Assembly: GCF_000247695.1 (NCBI RefSeq) | Contig: NW_004624842.1 | Location: forward strand, 3,405,247-3,469,246 | Length of the DNA: 64,000 bases | Origin: Heterocephalus glaber | Lineage: Eukaryota; Chordata; Mammalia; Rodentia; Bathyergidae | Direction: 5' to 3' | Part shown: positions 50,505 to 62,941 of the stretch, piece after piece | Position numbering within the stretch: the first letter of the stretch is position 1 | Layout: every line of letters starts with the position of its first letter | Made by a program: the position numbers and the translations under genes | Notes under the pieces: generated by a model | What the model was told of the DNA's origin: nothing | Database searches by the model: none | The model's input: only the letters and a program-made list of their open reading frames with translations

Positions 50505-51080
50505 TATTTATAATTGTAGTTGGAGATTTTAACAACACATTCTATTAACAACTTTTTGTTTTTTGAGACAGGGTCTCACTTTGTAGTGCAGGCTAGTTCT
50601 GAACTCACTATGTAGCCCAGGCTGGCCTGGAACTCATGGCAATCTTCTTGCCCCAGTCTCCTGACTGCTGGGATTACAGGCATGCACCATCACATCATGC
50701 TCTATTAACAACAGATAGAACAAGTAGACAGAAAATCAGGAAGGATATAAATGGCTTGACTAACACTATCAACCAACTGCACCTGATTAACATTCATAGC
50801 ATGCTGTACCCAATCACAGCATATTCTTTTCCAATGCAAATAGAGCATTTAGCAAGACAGATTATATTCTGGGTCGCAAAACAAGTTTCAATATACTTAA
50901 GAGGATTCAAACTAAAGTATGTTATCACAGAAATCAATGACATAAAGATAGCTGGATAATCCCCAAATGTCTGGATACCAAGTAATATCCTTTTATATAT
51001 TCAATGAATCAAAGACATAAAAAGGGAAATTTAAAAGTATTAACTGAATGACAATGAAAACACAACATATTAAAGTTTGT
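50505..51080 (+). mobile_element. L1M ORF2 fragment split by a B1
   Basis: ORF2-like text (QIEHLARQIIFW… region at about 50840). The duplicated 'tctattaacaac' on both sides of the B1 shows the insertion split one L1. Confidence 0.65.
50555..50700 (-). mobile_element. B1 SINE
   Basis: Duplicated core; TCTATTAACAAC target duplication. Confidence 0.92.
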
Positions 51081-51082
51081 GG

Positions 51083-51180
51083 GGGCTGGGGATTTAGCTC
51101 AGTGGTTTCGCCGCCTGCTGCACAAGCACAAGGACCCGAGTTCAATCCCCGGTACAAAAAAAAAAAAAAGAAAAAAAAAG
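51083..51180 (+). mobile_element. ID SINE (CCTGCTG type)
   Basis: Duplicated 'taaagtttgtggg' flank. Confidence 0.92.
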
Positions 51181-51197
51181 AATATAAAGTTTGTGGG

Positions 51198-51350
51198 TGA
51201 GCCAGGTGTGGTGGCTCACCTGTAATCCCAGCACTTGGGAGGCTGAGGCAGGAGGATCATTTTGACTGAGGCCCACTTGATCTACACAGTGAGTTCAAGG
51301 ACAGCCTGCCTGGACCACCTAGCAAGACCTTGTCTCAAAAAAACCAAAAA
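51198..51350 (+). mobile_element. B1 SINE
   Basis: Duplicated core; inserted just after an ID SINE. Confidence 0.88.
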
Positions 51351-51639
51351 ATTAAAAAATAAAGTTTGTATAATGTGGCTTTTTCTCTAGTGGATTCACA
51401 GCAGAAAAAAAAAGAGCTACTTAAGAAGAAACCTGTATTCAAACAAGTAATGGAGCTCCTGAGTTTGTACTCTTAACCACAAAGAAGAAACAGGCCCAGA
51501 AACCCTAAGTATTCATGAAATCTATCTAGTTACTAAGTGGGAGCTCTGTCTAGCTCCAAGCAACCCATAACCATACATAACAGCTAACATGTTTATTTAC
51601 TGATTCTGTGATTCAATTCAGAATATCTGCCAGACATCA

Positions 51640-52080
51640 GGAGTTTCTAGGCCCTAATGCCTAGCTCATTATAGAGCTTAAATTTACCAAGACAGACAGA
51701 TAATTAATAACCATTTCATATCCAATGATGTAATTTCAGAAGAGTTAAGTAGCACAGAAGAGAAATACAGGGTAAATGGGATATATATAGTAATGAGTGA
51801 TAGAAGATGCTGATCCAGCATGAGAAGTCAGGGATCATTCTCTGAGGAAAGGATGTTCATTCTAAGATCTAAAAAGCAGGAGAGAGTTGGGCATAAATGG
51901 GTGAGTGAATTGGGATGTGTGAGGAAAGGAATAAGTGGCCATATGGTAGAACCTGCAGCATGGAAGGTGGGAATCTCAAGAGGAAACTGGAAAGGAGTCA
52001 GGGCCTGTGGACAAGGTTTCTGTAGCTGGTGGAAGGATCAAACCAGACATCTTGTCTGGCCCTTGAAGCTCTAGAGCTAG
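51640..52080 (+). repeat. Ancient L2-like repeat
   Basis: 'agaacctgcagcatggaagg' and flanks resemble the repeat at 1775-2590. It abuts the CNBD2 exon at 52154-52268. Confidence 0.4.
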
Positions 52081-52153
52081 GAAATGGAACCAGGACAGAA
52101 CCCAGGCGCCCACGGCAATGCTTAGGGCCACCTCATGCAGCCATCTGGCTTAC

Positions 52154-52268
52154 CGTTGAGGTGAGCCCTCAGGGGCTTGTCATCTATCAACTCCAGATGC
52201 TACCAGATCCACTTGTAATAGTAAGGGGAAGTCCCAAGGTCTATCAGCCAGAGGACTTCACAGCTGCC
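52154..52268 (-). pseudogene. CNBD2: CNBD2 exon with in-frame TAG stop
   Basis: 115 bp, acceptor GTGTCCAG and donor G/GTAAGC, phase 0 in and phase 1 out. Encodes GSCEVLWLIDLGTSP, then YKWIW, a TAG stop at 52202-52200, then HLELIDDKPLRAHLN. The stop replaces a residue that is Gln in the human protein, consistent with a CAG to TAG transition. Sequence on both sides of the stop remains collinear. Confidence 0.92.
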
Positions 52269-52478
52269 CTGGACACATCAAGAGTACAAATAAAGGGTTA
52301 AACCTCGATGCACCAGGCAGGCTAGGATTCGCAAGTAAGCTCTCTATATTGCAGCTCACTCCTTTTTGTTTCATTTGCTAATGCAAGTTGTTTTGTATTC
52401 CTTTCTTCTCTTTAATTAAACTGCTATCTACTCATCATAAAAAAATGCAAATAGCTAAAGAAGCATAAAAACTAAATA

Positions 52479-52678
52479 CAGCTGGGCATGGTGTGGTACA
52501 TGCCTATAATCCCAGCACTCAGGAGGCTGAGGCAGAAGGATCACCACAAGTTCAAGGCCACCCTGGGCTACATAGTGAGTTCAAGGCCAGGCTGGAATAC
52601 ATAGTGAGACCCGGTCTCAAAAAACAAACAAACAAACAACAACAACAAAAAAGAAAAGCAAACAAACAAAAAACCCTA
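52479..52678 (+). mobile_element. B1 SINE
   Basis: Duplicated core; long (CAAA)n/(CAA)n tail; duplicated 'ctaaatacag' flank. Confidence 0.92.
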
Positions 52679-52999
52679 AATACAGTGGTGCCTGGGTTCA
52701 CAAACTTATTTTGTTTTACAATTTTGGGGAAGATGTCATGTTTGTGTTTGTGTGAGGAAGATGGCCACAGTTGTGTTTGTCACCAATAGAGTTTATGAAT
52801 GGAAGCAAAATTTTGTTGAATGCTTTTGAGAACTGAACTGTTTGTGAATGGAGGTATACAATACAATGCTGTCCCTGGGGAAAAAAGTCACCATAAAGAC
52901 ACTGCATCAGCTGGTAAAATTGTCATCATTGGGTCAGCTGGTAAAATTGATTATGATTGTGAATTATACATTCTATCAGTATTATAATTCCTTGATTTT

Positions 53000-53088
53000 G
53001 TTTGTTTGGTTTTTGGTACTGGGAATTGAACACCAGACCTTGCACTTGCAAGGCAGGCGCCAGAACCACTGAGCTAAATCCCCAACCC
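53000..53088 (-). mobile_element. ID SINE
   Basis: Duplication TAATTCCTTGATTTT/TAATTCCTTAATTTT. Confidence 0.9.
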
Positions 53089-53127
53089 TTAATTCCTTAA
53101 TTTTAATAATTATTCTGCAGTTGATTT

Positions 53128-53221
53128 CTTTGTTTTGTTTTGTTTTTTGGTACTGGGGATCGAACTCGGGTCCTTGCACTTGTGCAGCAGGTGGGGAAAC
53201 CACTGAGCTAAATACCCGGCC
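53128..53221 (-). mobile_element. ID SINE (CCTGCTG type)
   Basis: Duplicated TTGATTTCT flank. Confidence 0.9.
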
Positions 53222-53245
53222 TGATTTCTGATCTTATAATCACTA

Positions 53246-53390
53246 ATGCCCAGGCACAGTGGCACGTGCGTATAATACCAGCACTCAGGAGGCTGAGACA
53301 GGAGGATCTTGAGTTTGAGGCCAGCCTGGGCTACATAGTGAGTTCAAGACCAGGCAGGACTACATAGTGAAGCCTTGTTTAAAAAAAAAA
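53246..53390 (+). mobile_element. B1 SINE
   Basis: Duplicated core; A tail hosts the following ID insertion. Confidence 0.9.
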
Positions 53391-53397
53391 GTATATA

Positions 53398-53483
53398 GGG
53401 CTGGGGATTTAGCTCAGTGGTGCCACAGCCTGCCTTGCAAGCACAAGGTCCCAAGTTGGATCTCCAGTACCAAAATAAAAAAA
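53398..53483 (+). mobile_element. ID SINE (CCTGCCTT type)
   Basis: Duplicated AAAAGTATA flank; inserted at the end of a B1. Confidence 0.9.
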
Positions 53484-53816
53484 AGTATACAGAAATAAAT
53501 GAGTCATAGGGAACAGAGGGGGCTTGAGAAGTGGAATGGAATAAAATAAAATAAAATTTGTTAGAAAAAAAGAAATAAATGAGTATAATGATTTTCCAAT
53601 GATTCAGGCAGGGAAAATATAAAAGCAAATGTGGCAAAATGTTAACTGGTGAATTTCAGTAAGGTAATTTAGGCGTTTCTGTACTGTTCTTGCAACTTTT
53701 TCTAAAAATTTAAAATTGTTCTAAAATTAAACAAAACAGAAGAACACAAAGTTAAAACTACATTATCTGAATAGTCAGAAATAACTAATAGAAACATACT
53801 ACAAAATATTACTTCA

Positions 53817-53863
53817 GGGGCCAAGAATTTATCTCAGTGGCATTGCTCCTGACTCGCAAGCAC
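53817..53863 (+). mobile_element. Tail-less 5' ID fragment with target duplication
   Basis: 47 nt covering the head up to the anticodon-loop region, no A tail. 8-bp duplication TTACTTCA (53809-53816, 53864-53871). Confidence 0.78.
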
Positions 53864-54101
53864 TTACTTCAAACTTTTCTCTATGAACATATAAGACATT
53901 TACATACAAGTTTTCATAAGTGGATTTGAGTATGTAAAACAGGCTCTTGTGCCCATTTTAGAAATTCAATAATAAATCAAGAACATCTTTTCATTGTTCT
54001 ACATTATCATTTTAATGACTATATATTATTCTATATATGCTATACCTTATAAAATTAAAAGCAACAAATATTCAGTTGAGCAAGTCAAACACAGTGAGTA
54101 G

Positions 54102-54199
54102 AGCTGGGGATCTAGCTCAGTGGTTCCGCCGCCTGCCTCGCAAGTGCTAGGACTTGAGTTCGATCCCTGGTATCAAAACAAAAAAACAAACAAACAAAA
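54102..54199 (+). mobile_element. ID SINE (CCTGCCTC type)
   Basis: Duplication CACAGTGAGTA/CACAGTGAGTA. Confidence 0.92.
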
Positions 54200-54567
54200 C
54201 CACAGTGAGTATTTGTGGTGATATGAGAGTGATTATCTTTGTAGGGGAATTTTGTCTGAGAAGGGCCAAAAGGAGTCTTCTGGGCTGCCAGAAATGTTCT
54301 TAATCTTTTTTTTTTTTTTTTTTTTGTAGCATAATATAGTTTATCCTAACACAATGTCCACATTTGATTATCTCCCCGGGAATAATTCCTAAAATATCCA
54401 TATTTTAAATTTTGATACCCATTGCTAAACTGTCTTCCAGACAGAGCCTGTTACATCTTTCCCAACACTGCATTTTCATACTTTTAAACTTTGACAATCT
54501 GACACGTAAGAAAGGTATGCCATTTCTCCTTTTTATTTCCTACCTTTATAAAATCTTACCCATTTTT

Positions 54568-54725
54568 TTGCTGGGCATGGTGGCACACACCTGTAAGCCC
54601 AGCACTCAGAAGGCTGAAGCAGGAGGATCACCACGAGTTCAAGGCCAGTCAGGGCTACATAGTGAGTTCAAGACCTGCCTGAACTGCAGAGTGAGATCCC
54701 ATCTCATAACAAAACAAAATAAAAC
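54568..54725 (+). mobile_element. B1 SINE
   Basis: Duplicated core, A tail. Confidence 0.9.
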
Positions 54726-54734
54726 ACTCCCCCT

Positions 54735-54840
54735 TTTTATTTTTTTATTTTATTTTATTTTATTTTGGTACTGGGGATCAAACTCGGGTCCTTGCGCTTG
54801 TGCAGCAGGCAGTGAAACCATTGAGCTAAATCCCCGGCCC
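54735..54840 (-). mobile_element. ID SINE (CCTGCTG type)
   Basis: (TTTTA)n tail; duplicated ACTCCCCCTTTTT flank; inserted at a B1 tail. Confidence 0.92.
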
Positions 54841-54844
54841 ACTC

Positions 54845-55005
54845 CCCCTTTTTAAATAGGAACTCTAGAGGTGTTGAAGTGAGGGCAGGGGAATGGGGAA
54901 AAATAAGAACCAAGATACATCATGTAAAGGTACAAGTTCCCAATGATGAATGTAACTGTATTGTATACCTAAAATGTACCAATAAACTTAATAAAAAAAT
55001 ATAGG
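54845..55005 (+). mobile_element. L1 3' end fragment
   Basis: 'aaatgtaccaataaac' terminal motif as in the 47.9 kb L1 end. Confidence 0.6.
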
Positions 55006-55762
55006 AACTCTAACAGATACAGTGTAAAGGGCTAAGGTTCAAGACAGATTACAGTTGTCAAGGAAGGAAAAGAAAGGAGCAAATATTTAATAAGCCCTTA
55101 TTATATGCGGGTATTGTGCTTGGAGCTTTATTCAATGTTCATTCAACAAACATTCAACACCCAGGAACTGCAGGTGTTAGAGAACAAAATGCCAAGATTC
55201 TTCTTGGAACGTCTCTTGTGGGTCTTTAATTATATCTATATCTGTGGGGAGAACTGTTTTACCATGTATCCTCAAATGATCAACAACTCAGAATGAATTG
55301 TTTACGGACATTATGTTTTCAATGCCAGCAGGAAATCATGTTTTCCAACTTTCCCAGATCCAAAGAACATCTAGCCACCAGCTGTTGATTTTGTCCTCTA
55401 GTGGCAGCACAAGCAAAATTGGAACTGCCTGGTCTTGCAGAGGAAAATTCAAGGGAAAATAAAAGTGAGAAAAAAGAGCAATCCCTTTAGAGTGGGCAGG
55501 GGTTTTTCAATTCCAGGCAGAGGGGGCCACAGTAGAATATAGCTTGTTGTTTCCTGTCCAGAATTCTCAAAGCTAGAAATCAGACTTTGCTTATAAAACC
55601 TTAATTAAAGATTGTACAATTAAATCAGATTTTAGTGAAACACTATAACAGACAAACTAAACTCATCTGCTGGCCCAAAGCCCTTCTACCTGTTGACACT
55701 TTGTGACCTCCATCATTTTTCTTAGAATGAGGTTAAAGTACTCCAGTATTAGAATTACATGC

Positions 55763-55844
55763 AGGGGCGAGGATTTAGCTCAGTTGTTCCGTCACCTGCC
55801 CCACAAGCACAAGAGCCCGAATTTAATCCCCGGTATAAAAAAAA
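55763..55844 (+). mobile_element. ID SINE, diverged
   Basis: Head 'ggggcgaggatttagctcag'; duplicated 'agaattac' flank. Confidence 0.88.
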
Positions 55845-55959
55845 AGAATTACCAGCAGCACTTACTCTAATGCACATTCCAGACTAAGGAACAAATTTCT
55901 AGAGTGAGAGATTGATTCATTACCAATCTCCTCTTTAGAATTTAAAAAAAAAAAAGAAA

Positions 55960-56092
55960 AAACTTGGTGGGGGGGACTTAAGGCAGGGTCTCACTATGTA
56001 GCTCACGCTGGCTTCGAATTCATGGTGATCCTCTTGCCTCAGCTTCCCAAGTGCTGGGATTACAGATGAGCGTCACCACTCCCAGCTTCCCC
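55960..56092 (-). mobile_element. B1 SINE, single core
   Basis: 'ggcagggtctcactatgtag' to 'cgtcaccactcccagctt'. Confidence 0.85.
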
Positions 56093-56341
56093 AATCCAGT
56101 CTTTTCTCAATAAATTTAATGTTGTTAAAACTTATTTGTGATCTACTATTTATTTCTCTCCTTCACATGAATTGTATTCATTATATTGAATTTTTTTAAG
56201 TGTTAGCACTATGTAAGTCAGAATTTCAATTGTTCATCAATAATTAAGTTTTATGATACATCAAATAATAGTTCCTAAATGCTGGTAGGATAGTTCCTAA
56301 GATTGTTCCTTTGCAATGTAAGGGCTGCAGACTCAGCCCAC

Positions 56342-56495
56342 TTTTTTTTTTTTTTGATATAAGGTCTTGCTTATGTAGTTCAGACTGGCCTTGACCTTAC
56401 TATGTACCTCAGTCTGGCCTCAAAGTCATAGCAATCCTCCTGCCTCAGCCTCCTCAGTGCTGGGACTACAGGCATGTACCACCATGCCCAGTTCT
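56342..56495 (-). mobile_element. B1 SINE
   Basis: Duplicated core, T tail. Confidence 0.88.
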
Positions 56496-56516
56496 TGTTA
56501 CCACCCCCACCCCCCA

Positions 56517-56594
56517 CCCCGGGTACCGGTGATGGAACTCAGGACCTTGTGCTTTCAAGGTAGGCGCAGTGCCACTGAGCTAAATCCCTGGCCC
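56517..56594 (-). mobile_element. ID SINE with C-rich tail region
   Basis: Bordered by an ACCCCC tract instead of the usual T run. Confidence 0.88.
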
Positions 56595-56878
56595 CCTCTA
56601 ATTACTTTCTTAAGAAAACCAGCAAAGCCATGAACCAAGACCTGACAGGGTATTTGCTTATTCTCACTGTAAACTACTAATGTGAGGTCACTAAATGTGT
56701 AGTTATGAAGAGATGTACACATTTATATAGTATTTCTAACATGTAGTTATTAAAGATGTAACCTCAAGGACATAGATGATAGTAAATTCAGTATGATTAG
56801 AAAATGATGAGCTCTCAGTATTTAGAAAGCTTGTTTCTAATATAACTTATTTACTTGTAGGCTTTTACCATTTAATTT

Positions 56879-56967
56879 TTTTTTCTTTTTTTTGGTACCG
56901 GGGATCAAACTCGGGACCTTCTGCTTGCAAGGCAGGTGGCGGAACCACTAAGCTAAATCCCTGGCCC
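56879..56967 (-). mobile_element. ID SINE
   Basis: Duplicated 'taccatttaattttt' flank. Confidence 0.92.
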
Positions 56968-57106
56968 TATACCATTTAATTTTAATGATTATTGTGTTTA
57001 CCAACCCACAACATTCCTGAATATTTAACAATCAACTCTTGTGGGGAAGTACAAGCCAGCTCCAGAACACAACCAGGCTCATCCTCCCACTCACCTCCTC
57101 TGGGAA

Positions 57107-57186
57107 TTTTTTGGTACCAGGGATCGAACTTGGGTCCTTGCGCTAACGCAGCAGGCGGTGAAACCACTGAGCTAAATCCCTGGGCC
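57107..57186 (-). mobile_element. ID SINE (CCTGCTG type)
   Basis: Short T tail, complete head. Confidence 0.9.
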
Positions 57187-57474
57187 TGGGAAGCATTCTT
57201 TAAGGCCTCCATCTTCCAGAGAAGTTTCCTCCCCTGAATTCTTGGAACTTGCAATTTGCACCTACCACTTGGTACTTGGCACTGACAGCTTTGTCTATGC
57301 TCAGAATCTAGTGGAGGAAGTATACAAAGAGGGACCCAGTCTTTTCCATCTTTGTATCTTTCTAGATCCTGTACCAATATATCATGATCTTGGCAAAAAC
57401 TTAACAAATGTCTATTGTGACTTGACATGTAAGGCACTGACAGAAAGGTCAACTTAACTCCCAGCTCCCAAAAA

Positions 57475-57665
57475 GAGCTCTGGAATCAAAAAAACCTAGT
57501 AGAACCTTCCTTCTGCCCCTCATCAAGCATATGACCTTCCATAGCAACTTAACCTTCCTACGTCTCTGTTTGCTCCTCTGTAAAAAGGGAATATGACTCT
57601 ACCAACATCTCTGAGACTCTTGTGAGATTGTAAAGAGATAAGGCATGTGAAGTATGACCAGGGAT
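57475..57665 (+). repeat. MIR SINE remnant
   Basis: 'tgtttgctcctctgtaaaaa' MIR core and 'tgtgagattgtaaagagata' end. Confidence 0.65.
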
Positions 57666-57754
57666 TTTATGTGAGATCTACTATGGTTCAAAATATTAAA
57701 TGGAAAATTCCAGAAATATACAATTAATAAGTTTTAAATTGTGTACAATTCTGG

Positions 57755-57912
57755 GGTTTTTTGTTTTGTTTTGAAATAGGGTCTCACTATATAGTTCAGG
57801 CTGGCCTTGAACTCACTATATAACCCAGGTTGGCCACAAACTCATGGTGATTCTCCTGCCACTCAGCCTCCCAAGTGCTGAGATTAAAGGCATGCGCCAC
57901 CACGTCTGGCCA
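57755..57912 (-). mobile_element. B1 SINE
   Basis: Duplicated core; 'caatt' flanks. Confidence 0.9.
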
Positions 57913-58416
57913 ATTATCCATTCTGAATAGCATGATTATATCTCCGGCCATCCCTCTCTTTCCTACTGGGATATGAAATCATACTTTTGTCAAGCCACTT
58001 GGTAGCTGTCTCCATTATTAGATCAACTGCCATAGTATCACAGTTTGTGTTCAAATAACCTTTATTTTACTTAATAATTGCTCCAAGCACTAGAGTACTG
58101 ATGCTGGCAATTCAGATATGTCAAAGAGAAGTTTTCTTTAAGTATCATCTTACATCATCACAAGTACAGTACATGATGTTTTGAGAGAGACAACATTCAC
58201 ATAACTTTTATGATAGTATATTATAATTGTCTAATATTATGATTGGTTATTATTAATCCCTTACTGTGCATAGTTTATAAATTGAACTTTATCATAGGCA
58301 GGTATGTATGGGAAAGCAGAGCATACAGAGGGTTAGGTACTGTTCACAGTTTGAGATATCCACTGAAAGTCTTGCAGTGTGTGCCCCCCATTAGTAGGGG
58401 AACTACAGTACATCTT

Positions 58417-58497
58417 ATTTTTTGGTACTGGGGATCGAACTTGGGTCCTTACACTTGCGCAGGAGGTGGCGAAACCACTGAGCTAAATCCCCGGCCC
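58417..58497 (-). mobile_element. ID SINE (CCTGC-GC type)
   Basis: Duplication TACAGTACATCTTA. Confidence 0.92.
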
Positions 58498-58522
58498 TAC
58501 AGTACATCTTAAAGTTCACAGC

Positions 58523-58618
58523 AGGCCCGAGGATTTAGCTCAGTGATTCCATCGCCTGCTTCACAAGTGCAAGGTCCCGAGTTCAATCCCCGGTACCAAA
58601 CAAAAAACCAAACAACAC
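58523..58618 (+). mobile_element. ID SINE (CCTGCTTC type)
   Basis: Duplication AAAGTTCACAGCA. Confidence 0.92.
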
Positions 58619-58773
58619 AAAGTTCACAGCAACCCTCTGAGGCAGGCAGGACAAAGAATAATGTTTGCCTTTGACAGCTGGGATGAGGAAGGTCAGAACA
58701 TGAAGCGAACCTTGTATATTGTGAAAGAGTCTGGCCACAGGACATCAGGTTAGGCTTGCTCTTCCTAGCTTCA

Positions 58774-58959
<186 letters not shown>

Positions 58960-59035
58960 TTAGAATTCATCATCACTCTGTATTACATAAGGTGGCCCAG
59001 ATCTTAGCACCAAAAGGGAACATCCTCTTCTACTC

Positions 59036-59185
59036 TTTTGTTTGTTTGTTTGTTTGTTTGAGACAGGGTCTTGCTATGTGGTTCAGGCTGGCCTTGAACT
59101 CTATATAGCCCAGGCTGGCCTCGAACTTGTGGAGATCCTCCCAAGTGCTGGGATTACAGGCATGCACCACCATGCCCAGTGCTTT
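59036..59185 (-). mobile_element. B1 SINE
   Basis: Tail (TTTG)n, duplicated core; between CNBD2 exons. Confidence 0.9.
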
Positions 59186-61436
59186 TCTACTTGTGAAAAT
59201 TTCTGAGGTGGAAGATTTTACCATACCTTACCCAGTTAACTCACCTAACCCAGAGCCAATCTCCCACACCCTCTTCTCAAGGCCCTCCTCTCCAAGCAAA
59301 TGTCCCTCTTGGCTGCTGCTCAGATATCCCTGAGTTGATCCAGTTGAGCTTTTCTCATTTCTACTTCTCCATCCCTGCCCCCATAGGGAAACATGAAAGC
59401 GCAATATGGCAGTACTTTGGTTCAGGCTGTGGGGTAAAGGAGATCTGACAGTGGGTTCTGTGTCAACAGGACCCAAGTGCAGGCACATTTCCTGATACCC
59501 CAATGTAAATAACTACTGTAGCCAAGGTCAATGCTGGCCGGTGTAAATAACTTATATAACCAAGGTCGTTACTGGCACATGGCCACTTTTGTGTATTTTG
59601 GTGTAAATGTAGACTAAGCAGCTGAGGATGGCTGCAAGAATGGGAGAATAAGCAGCCAAGGTCTGCTGCATGTGTACAGTAGCTGGGGCCACAAGAGTGG
59701 CTAAACAGATAGACTATAGCTGAGCAGCTGAATAAAGATGTCTAATCCAGTCCACACTTCTGTGTCTCTTCTTCAGGCTGCCCGAATCTCAAGTGACCCT
59801 CCCCAGTCTGAACTGGTGAGGAGATACCCACCCCTGACTTTGTGGTTCACTAAGCTAGACTCATTCCCAGGAATATGGCCAGGATATTTCCTACTTAAGT
59901 TCACTGGTTATTCTATCCCCTGGCCCAGTTGTCCTGGTCCTACTTTTACTGGGGCAGCTCATTCCACCTGCCTGCCTCTGTCCTGATGGCTCTAGGCCTA
60001 GGAGGAGCCTTTTGGGGGGGGGGGGTACTGGGGATCGAACTCAGAACCTTGTGCTTGCAAGGCAGGCATGGTGCCGCTGAGCTAAATCCCTGGCCCCTAC
60101 TTAGGGAGTTGAGGTACTTCTGGATTCTCCTCTTTTTGCCTGTTGTTCCCTGTGGTTGAAGGCATACCCCACAGTGACCATCCTTTCCCCTGACCTCCTC
60201 TACCACTGATCACAGGCTTGTTTTCTCTCATATATGGCTAATGGGGCTAATAATCATCTTAGATTTTCTCAGCATCAACAGGTTATGTGCTCAGAACTCA
60301 ACTGACGCAGGCTGAGTTAGCACAGGTGGACTCAAGGTTAACTTGGGCTAACTCAAGTTAATTCAGGCCTCACCTTTACCCTTACTAGCTTGGGAGAGAA
60401 GTGTCATCACCTCCTTTTACAGAGCAGAAGGATAAAGCTCAGAAAAATGAAGCAACCTGTTCAAAGTTACTTTGTGGATAAGCCTGCTGAGCAGAATTTG
60501 CAGGAGGCTATGGATTTGGGATTGGTAACTGTGCTGGGCCCACAGACCAAACCAACAGAGTTTAATCACAGTAAGTGAGCTAACTGGGTGCAGCAGGCCC
60601 TGCTAGCCAGTGAACTGATTGCGCTATAAACAGTTAATTAGTTAAACTGTAACCAACTGACTGGTTGATTGACTAGGCTGTAGCCAATTATGTTGTTTTC
60701 TATGCCTCATATCTGTTTTCCTATGAATGCTATGTGAACTCATTGTTGGTTGAAATTCTCAAAACTGGCTTTGGCTCTGAGAACTGCCTGATTCTCAAAT
60801 TATTTTTGCTTTGCTCTGCTCAAATAATCAGTCTATGGAATTTTCCTTTTAACAAGCCTAAGAGCAGAGATAACAAGTCAGACCTATTTTTCCACAGTTT
60901 GAAAAAATGGAACAGCTCCTCCCCTCAGAACTAAATCCTCCCTTTCCCAGGTCCCACCCTTTTTGTGATGCTGGGACTTTCTTGGTTCCAGTCACAGGGA
61001 CCAGCCCCTCTCTCATCCATCTCTATAGCTGTGGCACACTGCAACCAGTATTTTTAGAGCCAGTGCAGATGTTTCATTGGATTTTTGTTCTTTTACATAA
61101 AGGCAAATAACTAAAGAATGCTAAATGAGATTTAGCTTATACATCTTTATCTGGCCGTTTATGTAAGTAATCAGAACAAAAATCTTTTGCTTTATATGAA
61201 TTGTTTTTTAGTTGTTGTTGTCATATATGGTTTCCATAACCAAGGTGCTTACTTTCAGCCCCACATATGGCTGGAATTACTTGTATCCTGTAACTGATTT
61301 ATTCAATGTTTACTTGTTGGACATCTGCATGTGCCTAGCACAATGACAACATGAGAATTATAATGGTGAAATTATAAATCTGTCTTTGCCACTAGACTGC
61401 TTACTGTCTGATAGAAAATATAAACTACAGAAGAAA
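59186..61436. other. CNBD2 intron, largely unassigned
   Basis: One ID SINE at 60010. About 59500-59750 has short repeated phrases (three forms of 'gtgtaaataact' / 'agcagc(c/t)gagg') suggesting a decayed tandem duplication. No coding exon found. Confidence 0.5.
60010..60097 (-). mobile_element. ID SINE with G13 (C13) tail junction
   Basis: The tail on the + strand reads TTTT then G13 before GTACTGGGG. Confidence 0.88.
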
Positions 61437-61492
61437 TTTTTTTTTTTTGGTACTGGGGATCGAACTCAGGACCTTGAGCTTGCGAGGCAGGG
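61437..61492 (-). mobile_element. ID SINE, 5'-truncated
   Basis: Only the tail and B-box half remain. Confidence 0.82.
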
Positions 61493-61504
61493 GCCGTTCA
61501 ATCT

Positions 61505-61722
61505 ATATTAGCTGGTCTTATTTTTGCTATCCCACAAGGAAGTCAATTGAGTTGAGACCTGAAGGTATAGTAGGAATTTGGCTAGACAGAAAAGTTGGGT
61601 GGGAGGTTGATATTTCATAGCATTCCAGGCAGAGATAACAGCACCTGGGAAGTTTCTTACCAGGCCTAGGAAAAAGTCAAGCACTAAGGAACAAAGAAGG
61701 AGAGAAAGATGTTGAATGGAGT
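61505..61722 (-). repeat. Ancient L2-like remnant beside a CNBD2 exon
   Basis: 'gcattccaggcagagataac' at about 61620 is a motif of ancient mammalian repeats. It ends at the CNBD2 donor site. Confidence 0.4.
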
Positions 61723-61724
61723 TA

Positions 61725-62111
<387 letters not shown>

Positions 62112-62292
62112 CTAGAGAGGCCTCATTGTGGAGTCACTGTGTCTCAAGGGGTTATACAGGTAACATACTTCTTAAGCTTCAGGTGAAGAGGTCAGCTTTG
62201 AACATTACCTGGTCCAACTCATTCAGCATTTGATAGATAAAGGCACTGGGGCCCAAACAGGGCCTGGTCAAGAGGTTTGAGCAGGACTCCTA

Positions 62293-62565
<273 letters not shown>

Positions 62566-62829
62566 CTATTCTCTGAGGAATGAAAGCACAGACCTGGATG
62601 AGAAGGAACTTCAAAACAGCACAGTCCCTATCCATCAAGCTGGACCCCTTCACTAACACCTATCCAGCTACCTGCCTGTTAGACCAAAGCCTTAGCAGAG
62701 CTTTTGTTGGTCTGGTTTATAATTATTGTCTGGGCTCAGGCACATGGTAAATGCTCAGGGAACAGCAGCTGAATAAACGAATAAAGAGATGCTGAAAGCA
62801 ATGGATGGATCAGAAGAGTGGCTAGATGA

Positions 62830-62941
62830 ATACAAACACTGGCTTTGGAGTCAGACTAGGATCCCAATCCTGGTTCTGTCCTTGACTATGTGACATTGAG
62901 CAGCTCGTATCCCCTCTGATCCTTAGTTTTTCTTATCTGCA
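62830..62941 (+). repeat. MIR SINE remnant
   Basis: 'ggctttggagtcagactagg' to 'ttagtttttcttatctgcaa' is a clear MIR. Confidence 0.75.

Noticed and set aside
52300..52445. Possible third copy of the 27.1/41.9 kb retroposon
   Set aside because: Only the last 35 bases look similar and there is no AATAAA or clear target duplication.
57000..57452. 156-codon open frame on the - strand as a CNBD2 exon
   Set aside because: No match to the protein, and it reads through an ID SINE.
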